A stretch of 64,000 nt of DNA from Rhytidiadelphus loreus. Lineage: Eukaryota > Streptophyta > Bryopsida > Hypnales > Hylocomiaceae. The DNA lies in NCBI GenBank assembly GCA_947034895.1, contig OX344761.1, positions 77,189,839-77,253,838 on the forward strand, in the 5' to 3' direction. Below the pieces are notes generated by a model. It searched no databases, was not told the DNA's origin, and saw only the letters and a program-made list of their open reading frames with translations. A program made the translations under genes and the position numbers. How positions within the stretch are numbered: the first letter of the stretch is position 1; every line of letters starts with the position of its first letter. Of this stretch, positions 48,334 to 59,821 are shown piece after piece.

Positions 48334-51300
48334 ATGGCTTGCATCCGTGTAGATGGTCATGATGTTCCACTTGTGTTTCCAGTAGATGATGGAGATCGAA
48401 CTACGGTGACGAGCCATTTACTTCACGTTCACTTCAGGTTCATTGAGTCATCCATCTATGTCGAAGAAGAAAGGAAGTCCGAATCAGGAGAGTTGCAGCA
48501 GTTAGTTCCGGTAGTGAAGTCAATAGAAGAAGGAGCACACTATTGGTACCTTGCAGCTAGAAACTATCGAGCTTACGGTTTGCCTTTGTCCATGTTAGCC
48601 GCTGCAACAGAGATTCGTAGTGGACAATCTGATCCATCTACAGTAGATATGCCGTATGTCACTCACTCAATATCAGGAAGTCCACCTCCTGAAGTGTTTC
48701 ATGTCCTCCGTAATAGTGCGATTCTTCGGACAGTGAAGGTTGAGAAACTTGATCCTATTGTAGAATTGTCTAGCGAATCGGAAGGAGAGTCCCTTGATAT
48801 GACACTTCATAAGCAAGCATGCTCAGTTCTAGGTACATCAAATGAAATCAACATTTTGAAATCATTTTCAGGTACCCTTTCGAATAGCCCTAGCCAGTCT
48901 TTCTTGTCTCGCCCTCCAGTGCATCTGAACATAGTCAACTGAGTTAGCATAATGGATAGTTTGAGGAGACTAGCCAGTATGCATCGCTCCAGGAACGAAT
49001 TGTCAACGATGGATCTGAGTAGCATGAAACACCACCGCGTGCAATATCTTCCACCAGTTTTTGACGGGAATGTCATCTTCGAGCTGCCACCATGTGGTTC
49101 ATCGTCGTCTTCATCGGCAGCTAGAAACTTGGAGGGAATGGACAAGCGGTATGACGGACATCCGTGGTGCAAGTTGGTGACCACCAACATTCACAACTCC
49201 GAGAACCTGAGGTTTCATAAGTCTTATTGTGTTGGTCATCTTGCTTGTATGAATGAAGAGTGTGATTACTTGAAGAGGTCTGGAAAACGCAATGAAACGG
49301 AGTGGACTGGTTATACAACTTTTCCTTTTGTAGTAGGAGAGATTCCTCCTAAAGATTGTACTCTCCTTTGCAAGGTTTGCAAAGTAACCCCTACATGTCT
49401 CAGTACATGTAGTGGTAGAATTTACTATTGCTATTCCGACAATCCAAAAATGAGTAGGGCCGCTATTCATTTTGGAGTTCATGCTCATCCGGTAGCAAAA
49501 GGCATGTATAGAGATTCTACGGAGAAGATTTGTGAAATCATTGCAGAGCAAGTGGCTAAGACACCCAAGGCTACAAACTCTGCAATAGCATTGTCTGCTA
49601 GCAAGGACTTTCTAACTAACTATCTATTTCACAACGGAGAGGGGGAGAAAGAGATGTTGAGGGGCGAGGAACTAGATGAGGTCATGGATCGCTTCCAATT
49701 CTTAAGCAGTCCAAACATACGGAATGTAATATCTTCATTTCGTTCAAACAATCGTGGAGGTGTCATTGACAATATCATGACTATGAAGGAGTCGAAGTTC
49801 GAATTCATACATGACAGTGTCTTCCCTGGTCAAGGCAAAGAGAAGGTTTACATTTTTAAGATGCTCACGGAAGGACCTGGTAGTGGAGTGGATTTGGTGA
49901 AGCGTATGCAACCCGGAGGTGATCTTCAAAATGGATGGATGATGTTTGACCACGTTAAGCGCGTGAATGAGTGGACAACAATGGCTTGCCATGTGTATGA
50001 TCCTGAATACAAGAAAGTGATGACAATTGCAACATGTGATATGCAATCCGAAGATACTGAGATCCAAGTGCAGTTTTGGAATTCTTTGAATACTGTGATG
50101 TCACGATATGGTGTGGATCACCCGAACTTCAAAGGGTTTATGGCAGATAGCGCTATGGCTAATTGGAATGCGGTGCGTATCGTTTACGGTAGTGGTTTGG
50201 CCAATGAGAAGATGGAAAATTGTGAAAGAACATGTTTGCTACATTGGACTACCTCTCTACAGAAGCACACGCAGAAATACATCAAGGAAGCATTCCAGTC
50301 GCAACACAGTATGCTATGCAAGCAATATAAAGATGCAAAGACTATGGAACAAGCAGAGACACGATACTTGGCAATTCGGTCATGGTGGTTGTCATCTGGA
50401 GCTGCGAAAGATGATGCACTCGTTCACTTAGACCATTGGCTAGCCTTTTGGCATTTTCGTTACTGGCAATGGGGAGGGTTCATGCAAATGGTAAGTACAA
50501 TTGTTTTTTACAAATAATTTGTTTGCATTGTAGAAACGCATTTGTAAAATTATTTTCTTTCATTCTTCCTACAAGTAAGGATTTTTTAGTTTGAGCAAAG
50601 AAATTAAGAGCACCAGTTAGTTTAAAAAAATATATGTATATTTTTTTTTTCTGCCCTCAAACCAGAAATGGGGGTAATGGAAGGCACTTCCAAAACCTCC
50701 GTCGGACCCGACTGAGGTTTTTGGGTTCCTTCTCGGTACCCCTGATATTGGTTCGTGGAATGTGAAAAAAAAAACTAATTAGAAAAAAAAAATTATGGAC
50801 AAGTGAAGTCTGAAAGTGACTGTAAACTTTGCTACTCTGTAGAAGGGTATTTTGTAGAAGATAATTTTTATTTTATTTTGATGTTTTAGCATTTGCTTGA
50901 CATGATTTCAAATTATGTGAAATGACATATAAAAATTTCCTAAAAATTTGGTATGATTAGTGACTTATAAAATTGAATGTGAAAATTAAAAATACTCTGT
51001 GGATGCATTTGGAGGATTTAAGTTTGGAGGAGATGGCGGATATGCCATCGTGCAACTTGTCAGAAACAGTGCATAACAAGTGGCTTCAAATGTCTGGAAA
51101 TCGCGGAAACAATTTGTTCGACGCCACTTGCGATGACAGTATTCGTGCATGGATGCAAATGACCAATTATCGTACATACTTGAAGGGACATGCATCTGGA
51201 TCTGGTCCTTCAAAGGGGGAATTGAAGTTGAGAGCTGCAAGACGAAGCGGAGACCCTAAGAAGATTGCAGAGGCGCTGAATACATTACCTGGAAGTGAAG

Positions 51301-52403
51301 GTGTAGGAAGTCGTATACCGCATTTAGAAGGAGAAGAAATCTTTGGAAGCACAAAGAGGAAGTTGGATGTACCAATTGGCGATGCTGGAGACTCACATAG
51401 ACCGGATAAAGTGAACTTCTCCCAACCTCGTGTTCGAACGAGGTCCACAACGGCTTCAATTGATTCTTCTGGGGACAAAGGTAAACTCCCTGAAATGAAC
51501 ACTTCGAGACATGTGGCGGTTGCTTTTGAAAGTGATTGCGACACTTCAAAGTGGCATATAGCTAGAATCAACCACAAATCAAATGCAAAATGTTCTGCTC
51601 AGCAACGGGGTTCAAATGTGAAGTGCACTGCCAAAGTTGCAAGGGGACGGAAGGGAACCCCTGCTCCCACATATCGTGGTAGAAAAGAAGATTATGGAAG
51701 TAAGCGGGAGGTGGTGGTTGACTTCTGGTTTTGTGGTGACGATATTGAGCGATGTGTGAAAGGGAGCAAGCGCAAGTGGGTTGTAGATTGGCCAGAGATA
51801 CCAGAGGTCTGGCCTGTTTTGACTGGAACTGACTTGAGCCGGGATGAGACTTTATTATTGCAACATGGTGGATTTCATCTCCAGGAGCGTCCTGTACTAT
51901 CACCACGTCGACTCTTCAATCTATCTAACGTATTCAAGAGTGTGTTCTATGATCAATCACCTCCAGCAGATGCCAGTGTATATCCAACGGTTCGAAACAA
52001 TCGAACTATACGACGAATTGCAAATGCACCAACTATAGAACAACGGAACAAGTGGGAGAGTGCTAGAAATGTCAAAGGAGAAATTTTGGGAGTGACATTG
52101 TTGCCTTTCCCGGGACTAGGTGCCATAGTGTCACTCCAGACTGGATTTGATTATAACAAAAACGTGTACCGAATCACAGTCGGAATGTACCCCTCTTGTA
52201 CATGCCCGGACTACACAAACATGGCTATTTCAGCCATTGGAGGCCGTCAGCAATACGTAAATTGCAAGCACTTGTACTACTTGTTTAGGTACTTTTGCAA
52301 GATGGACATCCATGAGGATAAATTCATTCATGCACCAAGTTTTAGCTTCAACGAGTTGAAGCTTCTATTAGTTAAAGCAGGGATCATCACAATTTCAGAG
52401 TAG
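48334..52403 (+). CDS. Mutator-like transposase with GCM-type zinc finger, DDE core and SWIM finger
   Basis: Exons 48334-48871, 48974-50490 and 51015-52403 join in frame (about 1,147 aa). The first intron is inferred (GTACCC to ACTAG); without it, a TGA at 48,940-48,942 splits the frame. The last acceptor (GGAG/GATTTAAG) is the only one found that keeps phase 0. Residues about 240-350 resemble a WRKY/GCM zinc finger (HPWCKLVTTN, KSYCVGHLAC, CKVC, HFGVHAHPV). The core has D about 505 (MMFDHVKRVNEW) and D about 571 (FMADSAMANWNAV), followed by the C/H motif ERTCLLHW, as in MULE transposases. CTCPDY with CKH near residues 1080-1106 is a SWIM finger. It probably binds the element ends and catalyses excision and insertion. 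Likely nuclear. Confidence 0.82.
50660..50752. repeat. Element hairpin 5
   Basis: AACCAGAAATGGGGGTA at left, inverted copy at right, centre CCGTCGGACCCGAC. It lies in the second intron of the transposase gene. Arms are more decayed. Confidence 0.8.
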
Positions 52404-53160
52404 CGTTGGCTACATTGCCTTATGTACTTAAATCGTATTGTATTAATTTACATTTCTTCATTTGGGTTTTTATTAGTTTTTCTTCCCATCATGTTTTTCA
52501 ATTTCTTATTGTTTTTTCCCTGCATTCTCCAATTTAGGCTCCATATTTTATTTTTATTTTATTCTGTTTACATTTCATCACTAAGTTATTCATGTTTTCT
52601 TTCAATTTTTGGTTTATTTTTTATTTCGTTTCTTGTTTGTAAAAGGGCAGAAAAGTAGGGTGATAATGTTTTGGGCATGAGTTCTAGTCCATTCATGAGG
52701 TTCAAATATTCTTGTGAGAGGTTTGTAGAACTTGAATTAGGTAGCCACGGTTTTGAATCGTACTAAACTGCCCCAAAATTAAACTAGTGGACAGAGTGTC
52801 TAGGTTATAGTTAATCATTAAATCAATGTTCATGTAGAGAAGCATATGTGGAGGTTAGGCAACACTGACTTCTGTTTTTGTGAGTGTTACTTATTTAACA
52901 TATGATATTATATTCTTGAAAAAATTTGTAAGTGGCAAGACATGAGAATTTCAGTTGTTAAACTCAAAGCTAAATTATGTAACACAAATTGAAGTTGCCA
53001 AACTATTGGAAGAAGAAATTCGCAAACCTTTAAAAAGAAATCTCAAATACACGGTAATAGGGTAAGCGGTCATAGGTCCCCAAAAAACTAAAAATAGTAA
53101 GTTTTCTGTATAATTTTCCAAAAAAAAAATCCAAAGGAATTTTTGGGTAAGAAAGTTGAA

Positions 53161-53245
53161 AAAAAAATATTTCAAGGCTCCAAGCTCACAAGCTCCATGC
53201 TCGCAGCTTACAAGCTCGCCGCTCCAAGCTCGCACGCTAGCGTCG
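53161..53245 (-). repeat. Right terminal and subterminal repeats of the 17-kb element
   Basis: Read on the minus strand: GCTAGCGTGCGAGC, then repeated GAGCTTG/GCGAGC units over about 60 bp, then a T-rich run, mirroring the left end with extra units. Confidence 0.7.
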
Positions 53246-53258
53246 TTGAGAGAGAACA

Positions 53259-54239
53259 TGGAGTCTTGAGCATTGAGCACATTTTTACAAGGTATTTAAT
53301 TTAAACTACACTTCTATCCATTCATGAGTATTTACAATATTGCCTGAGCTTCATTTACATTGACTTGACCCCATCCAATATAGTTTTGGAAAGCTAAAGA
53401 GATTATCTACACTAATCTAAATCTAAGCATATGGTTTTAAATGTCTTGAAAGGCTTAAATTGAATTTGTAAATCCTATCTAATATTTGGAATTTTTAAGC
53501 AAAAGAAAATAAAGAAAATGACATGTTTAAGCACATATTTTGGATTCGCCATCTTTCAACATCTAAATGTAAATTGTCTTGGATACTCCATTATTCCATT
53601 TGGACGTTTTGTTTTTTTCTTGCTCATTGCTTAATAGGGCAGTTTAGAATAGGAAATGCAACTCTAATTCACAGCTTAAATTTCTTTTCTCCACTTTTTT
53701 TCTTTTTCTTTTCTCCCTTCTATTTCCTTCTCCTTTTTTATTTTTATTTTTGTTTTTTGTAGTATTTGTCAATGCCAAAGGGTTGACTAAAACAACACTA
53801 ATTCCTCCAATTTGATTAAAATAATATTGTCTTAATTCTCAAAGACTATTCTAACAATTCTTCCAAAGTCAAATGATTTCTTTCCTTGATTTTGTTTTCT
53901 CATCTAAAAAGTCAAGTTCTTCCTAAAAATCTATTTTGTATCCTAATTTCAACTTGTGACTAGAGTCTCTCTCAATTTTCTAGCTTTGTTATATCCTCAT
54001 ATATGCTTGTATTCTCTCTCTTGTCCTTTGATTAGTTTTTTGGACTCCTTTGGTAGTCCGAATTTCAACCAAGTTGCCCTGAACCCTTCTTTGCTTTGAA
54101 GCTCATGACACCTTGACTCAATTGGTAAGCCCTTACCCTTTGCTTTGAAGCCTCGAACCCTTTTCCAGCCTAGTGCGTTGTCAGGTAGAGAGGAGCGCGC
54201 TTAGGGAACGCACGGAGTGTTTGGTTGGTAATTGTTGAG
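53259..54239. other. No gene recognised
   Basis: AT-rich, pyrimidine-rich flank right of the 17-kb element. A short tRNA-like segment near 54,105-54,180 is discussed in the findings. Nothing else is supported. Confidence 0.5.
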
Positions 54240-56230
54240 TGAAAATTAACGAACGTCGAAAACTCGAATCTTCACTTAATCTTCCGTTGGCCTATCCTGT
54301 GGTGGCTCTATAGGAATAAAGATAAGGGTGTGTGATAAGAAACAAGTCATCGGACGGGTAAAACGGGACGGCCAAACCATGAGTTGGCCGTCCAAAAGAT
54401 TGGCTCTTAAACTTCAAACCCACGGTGACCAGCAATCGTGCCTCATCGGTGGGAACAACAAAATGTGACCATGTGGGTGATCAATCCCACTTTGTCACTA
54501 CAAATAGAAAATGGGACTACACTTGGAAATCCACATAGCCCGCAACTTAGTTTAAAAAACAGAATTGAAAAACAATGAGCCTCCAAAGCCGGCTAGGAAT
54601 AACTAGAAAAATAACAACGGACCACAAGACACAACACACAAAGGTCCCAAGTGATGGACCTTCAAGTCTTCTTGTCTTCAAGTTTCATTTCTCAACTCTT
54701 GAAGTGTTCAAAAACACTTGAAGAGAATTCCGAAACTCCCCAAACTATATCTAATACTCAAATTACTCCCACAGATGCCTCACAACTCCAAATTTCAAGT
54801 GCAATAACTTTTTAGAAAGCTAATGAAATAATCTAACACTCCTCCAAATTTCATCTCTTTCTAAGCTACTATCCAGGCGTTATGGCCGATCAAAGTTTCA
54901 GTCTTCCCTCTCTAGTTTTAATAGACCTTTCCACACTCAAAATAACATATCTCCCTCAAAACAAATATAAACCTCAAGTGTAATAGCTTTTTGAAAATCT
55001 AACCCCATGATCTGCAACTTCACTAAATTTCATTCAAATCTAAACTACTTTCCATTAGTTATTGGCCTCTAAAGTCTCGGCTCCTTTTAGCCGGGTCGCC
55101 ACAAACTTCAAAACTTCAAACTATCATAACTCTCTCAATAAGAATCCAAATCAAGCTTGCAAACACAATTCGGAAAGGTAATTGCACAAGGAACAATCTC
55201 CTCAAATTTCATTTAAAAAAATTCAGTACACAACAAGATATTTTCCTCTCCAATTCGGATTTTTCCCTCCCTTCACATGCACACACTTCCTAACCTCCAC
55301 ACACAAAACTCTCAACATCTTTTCCTACTTTCCCTTCCCATCAATAGTGAGGGGTGGGGCACATCAGCCCATGCCCCTACTAAGACTCCACTTAAGATTC
55401 CAACTACACCCCTATTCACACTTTCTCAACTCCAATTTTTCCAAGGTTAGTTTATTAATACTAACTTCTCTTCCAACAACTATAATCACACTTTGAAATT
55501 ACTGTAAAATACTCAAAATATAACAACAAGTGTTAACATCCAATAGATGTCTATTAGAGGTAAGAAAACTAGAATTCCAATCGAAGCTTCACTCCATCTG
55601 TAGAAACTTGAGGATGCGTTTGACGGTGGCAGCAACGTAGTCTGCACGATCCGCTTTGGTTAAAGGATTGACATGCCCCTCTAGCCAACATTGGTGGCCA
55701 TGACTCCCTTTTATAGGCTTGACCATACAATAATATTGGTCGATGTTTAAACCTTCAAAGCATCCTTCAAATGTCACTTCACGGCTACCGGGCTCAACAC
55801 ACCCAACTTGTAACAAGATCACCAAAGCTCGAGCATTCGATTGAAGGTTCCCGCGCCACCGCTGTTCTACACGAGGTTGCTTTAGCGGTCGAGAAGGTCC
55901 AGCTTCATCTCGAGAATGCCCATATGACAATGCAAGATCATGTTCCAGAAGAGGCTAATCCGATAGTTGTGAAAGTGAAAGCTCAAATTTAGCCTCTTCA
56001 TCTTGGGACTCAGAAAAAACCCTCCAATTCGACATTCTAAATCTAAAGTGAAAAAATACATATTACTAATGGAATTCAATGAAGCTCTAAGGCAAACCTG
56101 TCATTTTAAATAGATGTCATGCACCTCAACAGAACAACGTCACTTTGAAGCTTCTCAACGAAATAGTGTCAACATGAAATTACTCAATAAAATATATTAT
56201 AATATATTTTTACATTGTGTACAAATGTAC
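54240..56230 (-). repeat. Inverted repeat arm, right (short-gene region)
   Basis: Counterpart of 31,640-33,540 in the opposite orientation. It includes the interrupted gene at 56,035-55,589 and the CCCGTTTTACCCGTCCGATG-like block near 54,355. No target duplication was found that pairs the two arms. Confidence 0.62.
55589..56035 (-). pseudogene. Inverted copy of the short unknown gene, with an in-frame stop
   Basis: ATG at 56,035 (MSNWRVFSESQDEE) is in frame with the conserved C-terminal part (ALVILLQVGCVEP to KRILKFLQME, stop at 55,591-55,589), but TAG at 55,957-55,955 interrupts it after about 26 codons. A downstream ATG at 55,930 would give a 113-aa product. It is about 80% identical to the 31,844 copy over the shared part. 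Confidence 0.6.
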
Positions 56231-57085
56231 AATAGAACAACACCCTAATCCATTGACGAATATCAGTTGGTTAGGGGTCAAAATACTTGGTTTAGTTTTA
56301 ATTCACAAGTACATAGTATGGATTCAAACTTCTTGGGTTAGGTTCAACTGCTTGGAATGGGTTTTTAATTCAAACTGGTTGGTTGGATCAATTTTTGGGC
56401 TTGGTTCAAATTGATGGGGTTAGGTTTAATTCACAATTGCTTAGGCTCTTTTCAAATTCACAATGCTACTTTTGAACACAAAGAATTACTTGGATGATGG
56501 GTTTGGAAGGCAAGAAAATACAAAGAGGATGGTCTATACTCTACACATTGTTTTGACAATTTAAAAAAAAAAAATTAGTTCCTATGAGAGTTTTTCACTG
56601 CATATGTAAGAAAATCCTGAAGTTGGATGATAAGGAGGTGCCTTTCAAACAATGGACTCTAACAATATTTTTGGTCATTTTTTACTTAAATTACTCCAAA
56701 TAGGTGTAGGTTGTTTATTACAACATTACAACCATTGGGATTGGCATTTTTCAAACATGTAGCCAACTTGCCTTGAAGAAGGAATCTAAAGAGTAACCAA
56801 AATTTTGAACATTTTTTCATACAAATGTGACCTTCTGAAGTGCAACTGCCCAACATTTTGCAAGGCCATATGAACGGTTGTTGTTACTTCAAATGCTAAT
56901 ATCTTTCAATTGACATGGTGGAAATTTTTGAATTTTTTCCACATCTTTCAAACTAGTGTACTTCAAGATCTTACAATTACATATATCAAAAAATGATTTT
57001 TTTTCTAGAATTTGGTACTTGTCCTATAATTTGCAGTTTTGGAGTGATTTTGGTGAAAACATGGTACAAATCATTTAGGGATTAA
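56231..57085. mobile_element. Decayed TTAA element remnant and degenerate flank
   Basis: From about 56,690 the sequence follows the inner part of the TTAA family (ATCTTTCAATTGACATGGTG, ACTTCAAGATCTTACAATTA). It ends CATTTAGGGA before TTAA at 57082-57085. The left terminus is not found. 56,231-56,690 holds loosely repeated GGTTCAA/CTTGG phrases and no gene. Confidence 0.45.
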
Positions 57086-58800
57086 AGGACTACTAGTGAC
57101 TATCAAAATCATCTTTTTGATTACTATATGAATCATTCACTAAAGAAATTGCAAAAACACTCATTGGAAGTCAAACTATTGTAGAAGACCTTCCTTTTTT
57201 ACAACAAAATTTCAAGGATAAATAGTTGGTCTTTTGTCCTATTAGAAGGATTTTTTTGTCATCTATTAGACAAAAATGTCCCCATTGGCATTTAAAGGTT
57301 AAAAATTGAGAATACACTAAGCTGTGGAGAGCTCAAAACTACGAATAGGCTAGCCTCTGGGTGTTGAAAATTGAGAGTACACTAGCTTGTGTGGTGTTTA
57401 AAACTAAGAACATAGTTATTGGGAAGTTCAAAACTACATAGCAAAGCTAGAAAAGGATGCCTTTAAAGCCTAAAAACTCAAGAGAAGATTGTGAAGACTA
57501 GAAAGTGTTGGATTCAACAAGTGTAGTAGAAACATTAGATGTTATATGAGGCCTCTGAGAGACTGTCTAGCCATGGTTTCCCATGTTGTGAACCTTGACT
57601 GGACAATCAGATTATTTAATAATAAAAAAATAATCAAATTTTTTTAATTTAATTTAAATTTAAACTTTTAGAATATTATTATTATTATTATTAAAAATAT
57701 TGATTAAAAATATAATTTTTTTATGTAGTCCAACCTGGCAATCTCTCCACTATGTCGGACTGTTGATTCTGCGATGTTCCCATAGTCCAAGAACGTCAGG
57801 GAACTTGCAATCTCTCAATGGGCCGAAAAATCATCTAATGCTTTAAGTGTAGGATGAAGAATGGGAGCCTATCAATAATTAAAGAATATTTGAATCCCTT
57901 AATAATCAAACTAAAAGGGGTATGGGGTTCTCAAAAACACATTGAGAGAGTCTAGAATTCTCAAAAACATACTAAAAGAAGATTGAGGGTTCCAAAAAAT
58001 ACGCTAAGAATGGCTATGTTTCCAAAAACACATTGAAAGGGGTCTAGATTTCCAAACACATATTGAGAAGGTCCTATAGGTTTCAAACCCACCTGAAAGG
58101 GATTTGAGGTTTTCAAACACATACAAAGGTAACAAGTCCAAAAATCGCCCACCTAAGAGTTGAAACTGAATTTTAGGGAGGCAAAGCGTCTTAAAATAAT
58201 TTTCAGTAATTTTTTCTTGAAAGACAAGTGGAATTGGCATCTAATCTAAGTCATTTCATATTTTTTGGAGCTTTGTGGAATTAGTTATAAAATTTTGAAG
58301 TTGAAATGGCATAGGGCTCTAAAATTGCCCACTTCCTAAAATGTACATTGTTTGTATACATTGCTAAAGGCTACCAAAAAGCAACATGTCCACATAGTAT
58401 ACATTTGAAGATGTTGGCAGTTTTAGAGCTTATACGATTTTAGAGTTTGTTAACTTGAAAGGGTCTTGTGAATTCCAAAACTAAATTAAAAAGATTTAAG
58501 GATCTGTAGGTTCCAAAAATGAAATTGAGAGGGTGTTGCACTTTTTAGTGTCACTTACCACTTTAAGCTCACTTTCAAGTGCTTCTTGTAGCACTTAACC
58601 CCTAGTGACATCAAGGGTCATAATCTCCTAACACTACACATGCCACGCACAAACAACATTAGATTCCAACTCTAGTCATGGGGGTCTTCATTCTTCCATG
58701 ACTCTTTATTATCCACTTCTAATACTTAACTACCACAAGACTTTGGATATGTCATTTGATGACATAGGGCGGAACTTCCACTGACCAATGTCTAAGTATA
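57086..58800. repeat. AT-rich sequence with a degenerate tandem repeat
   Basis: At about 57,925-58,135 phrases of about 40 bp (TTCCAAAAACACATTGAAAG type) recur with many changes. No gene recognised in the rest. Confidence 0.4.
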
Positions 58801-59821
58801 AGTGAGCTATTAGGAGCCAAGGGTATACTACAAAGGAAGTTCATGGGTGAGGAGCAACCAAATCCTAAAAAACCATTTCTACTTTTCCTAATTACTTTCT
58901 AATGAACTATAATTTCAACCTACAATTTTGAGCTTTGTTTAATAATGTCTATAGGTTTCTATTGCCAAAAATTGTAATCCTAAATAACATGTGATATATT
59001 ATCTAAAAAGGATTGAAAAATGAATTGAAATGGCATGTTTTTTAACTAAAATATTTATAGAGATCACATGAAGATGACTATTGTATCAATATTTAGCCAA
59101 AATAAACTTTCAATAGAAAGCTATTTTATAGAATTTTATTTTTATTTTTCAATTTTTTTTCTTATATAATACATGGGTGTGAAAATTATTTTTAGCTTTA
59201 TAGTGTATCTTTTTTCTTCAAAACTTTTTAACTAATTATTATTAACATAAAAAAATACCAATAATTCAGAACATAAACTTTCAAAGTCGAAAAATCTATT
59301 CATATTTTTTTTAGAAAAAAATAAAATATTAGCATGTAATATAGGGGGGCCAAAATTTGGTCGCTCCTCATCCATGAACTTCCTTCGTAGTGCACCCCCG
59401 AGATTAAAAGCCAATGGCAACAATGAAAAGGTTCTTTTTGGAGTCCTTTATAAAATTTTAATGGAATATTTTACTCAAAAAATTCATCAATTTCATCAAA
59501 ATTAGTTTTAAAAATTATTCAAAGTTGTCAACAATGACATATTATATTCAAAATATCATTAATTTCAATGGAAAGGTTTCTATATAGTCTAATTTCAAAT
59601 TCAACAAAGGAGTAAAAAACATTTGTTACAATCCTATTTTTGTACTTAATTTAGATTAAATAATAACATCATAGGCTATACAATATTCAAACATGATACA
59701 ACAACATTTATGAATGATGAGGCATAGTTTTTTTGAAAAAATCTAAAACAATTTAAACTAGACATTCAATAATAGTTAAAAAAGCAGTGGTTACATTGAA
59801 GTTGGCTCCTAATACCTCATT
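58801..59821. mobile_element. MITE of the AGCTATTAGGAGCCAA family, split by an inner MITE
   Basis: Termini AGTGAGCTATTAGGAGCCAA and TTGGCTCCTAATACCTCATT. The body after 59,405 matches the unbroken copy at 62,499-62,927. The inner element 58,821-59,397 sits right after the left terminus. Confidence 0.72.
58821..59397. mobile_element. Inner MITE with ~40-bp inverted termini
   Basis: GGTATACTACAAAGGAAGTT at the left is mirrored by AACTTCCTTCGTAGTGCACC at the right; both continue inward (CATGGGTGAGGAGC). Possible target copies TTAGGAGCCAA and TTAAAAGCCAA flank it (two differences). Non-coding, 577 bp. Confidence 0.7.

Larger units (their letters stand above)
36099..53245. mobile_element. 17.1-kb Mutator-like DNA transposon with two gene systems
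   Basis: The left end carries GCTAGCGTGCGAGC at 36,106-36,119 and the right end its reverse complement at 53,227-53,240. Both continue inward with repeated GAGC-CTGT/AGCTTG motifs and a T-rich run. The direct repeat TTGAGAGAGAACA flanks the element (36086-36098 and 53246-53258). Trimming up to 4 bp that could belong to the right terminus gives a 9-13-bp target duplication, compatible with the roughly 9 bp of Mutator-like elements. Cargo: a rightward transposase (48,334-52,403) and a leftward ParB/methyltransferase-like gene (45,143-36,449). Five hairpins and three tandem arrays were also found. The transposase coding sequence looks intact, so the element may be autonomous. Confidence 0.8.

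Noticed and set aside
48325..48942. Separate gene ending at TGA 48,942
   Set aside because: A GT-AG intron (48,872-48,973) joins it in frame to the transposase frame, so I treat it as the first exon; a separate protein remains possible if that intron is not used.
31640..56230. One 24.6-kb element with ~1.9-kb terminal inverted repeats
   Set aside because: The inverted arms are strongly diverged outside the short gene and no target duplication pairs their outer edges. The left arm lies inside its own 5-kb insertion with 21-bp repeats, and the 36,099-53,245 unit has better-defined ends.
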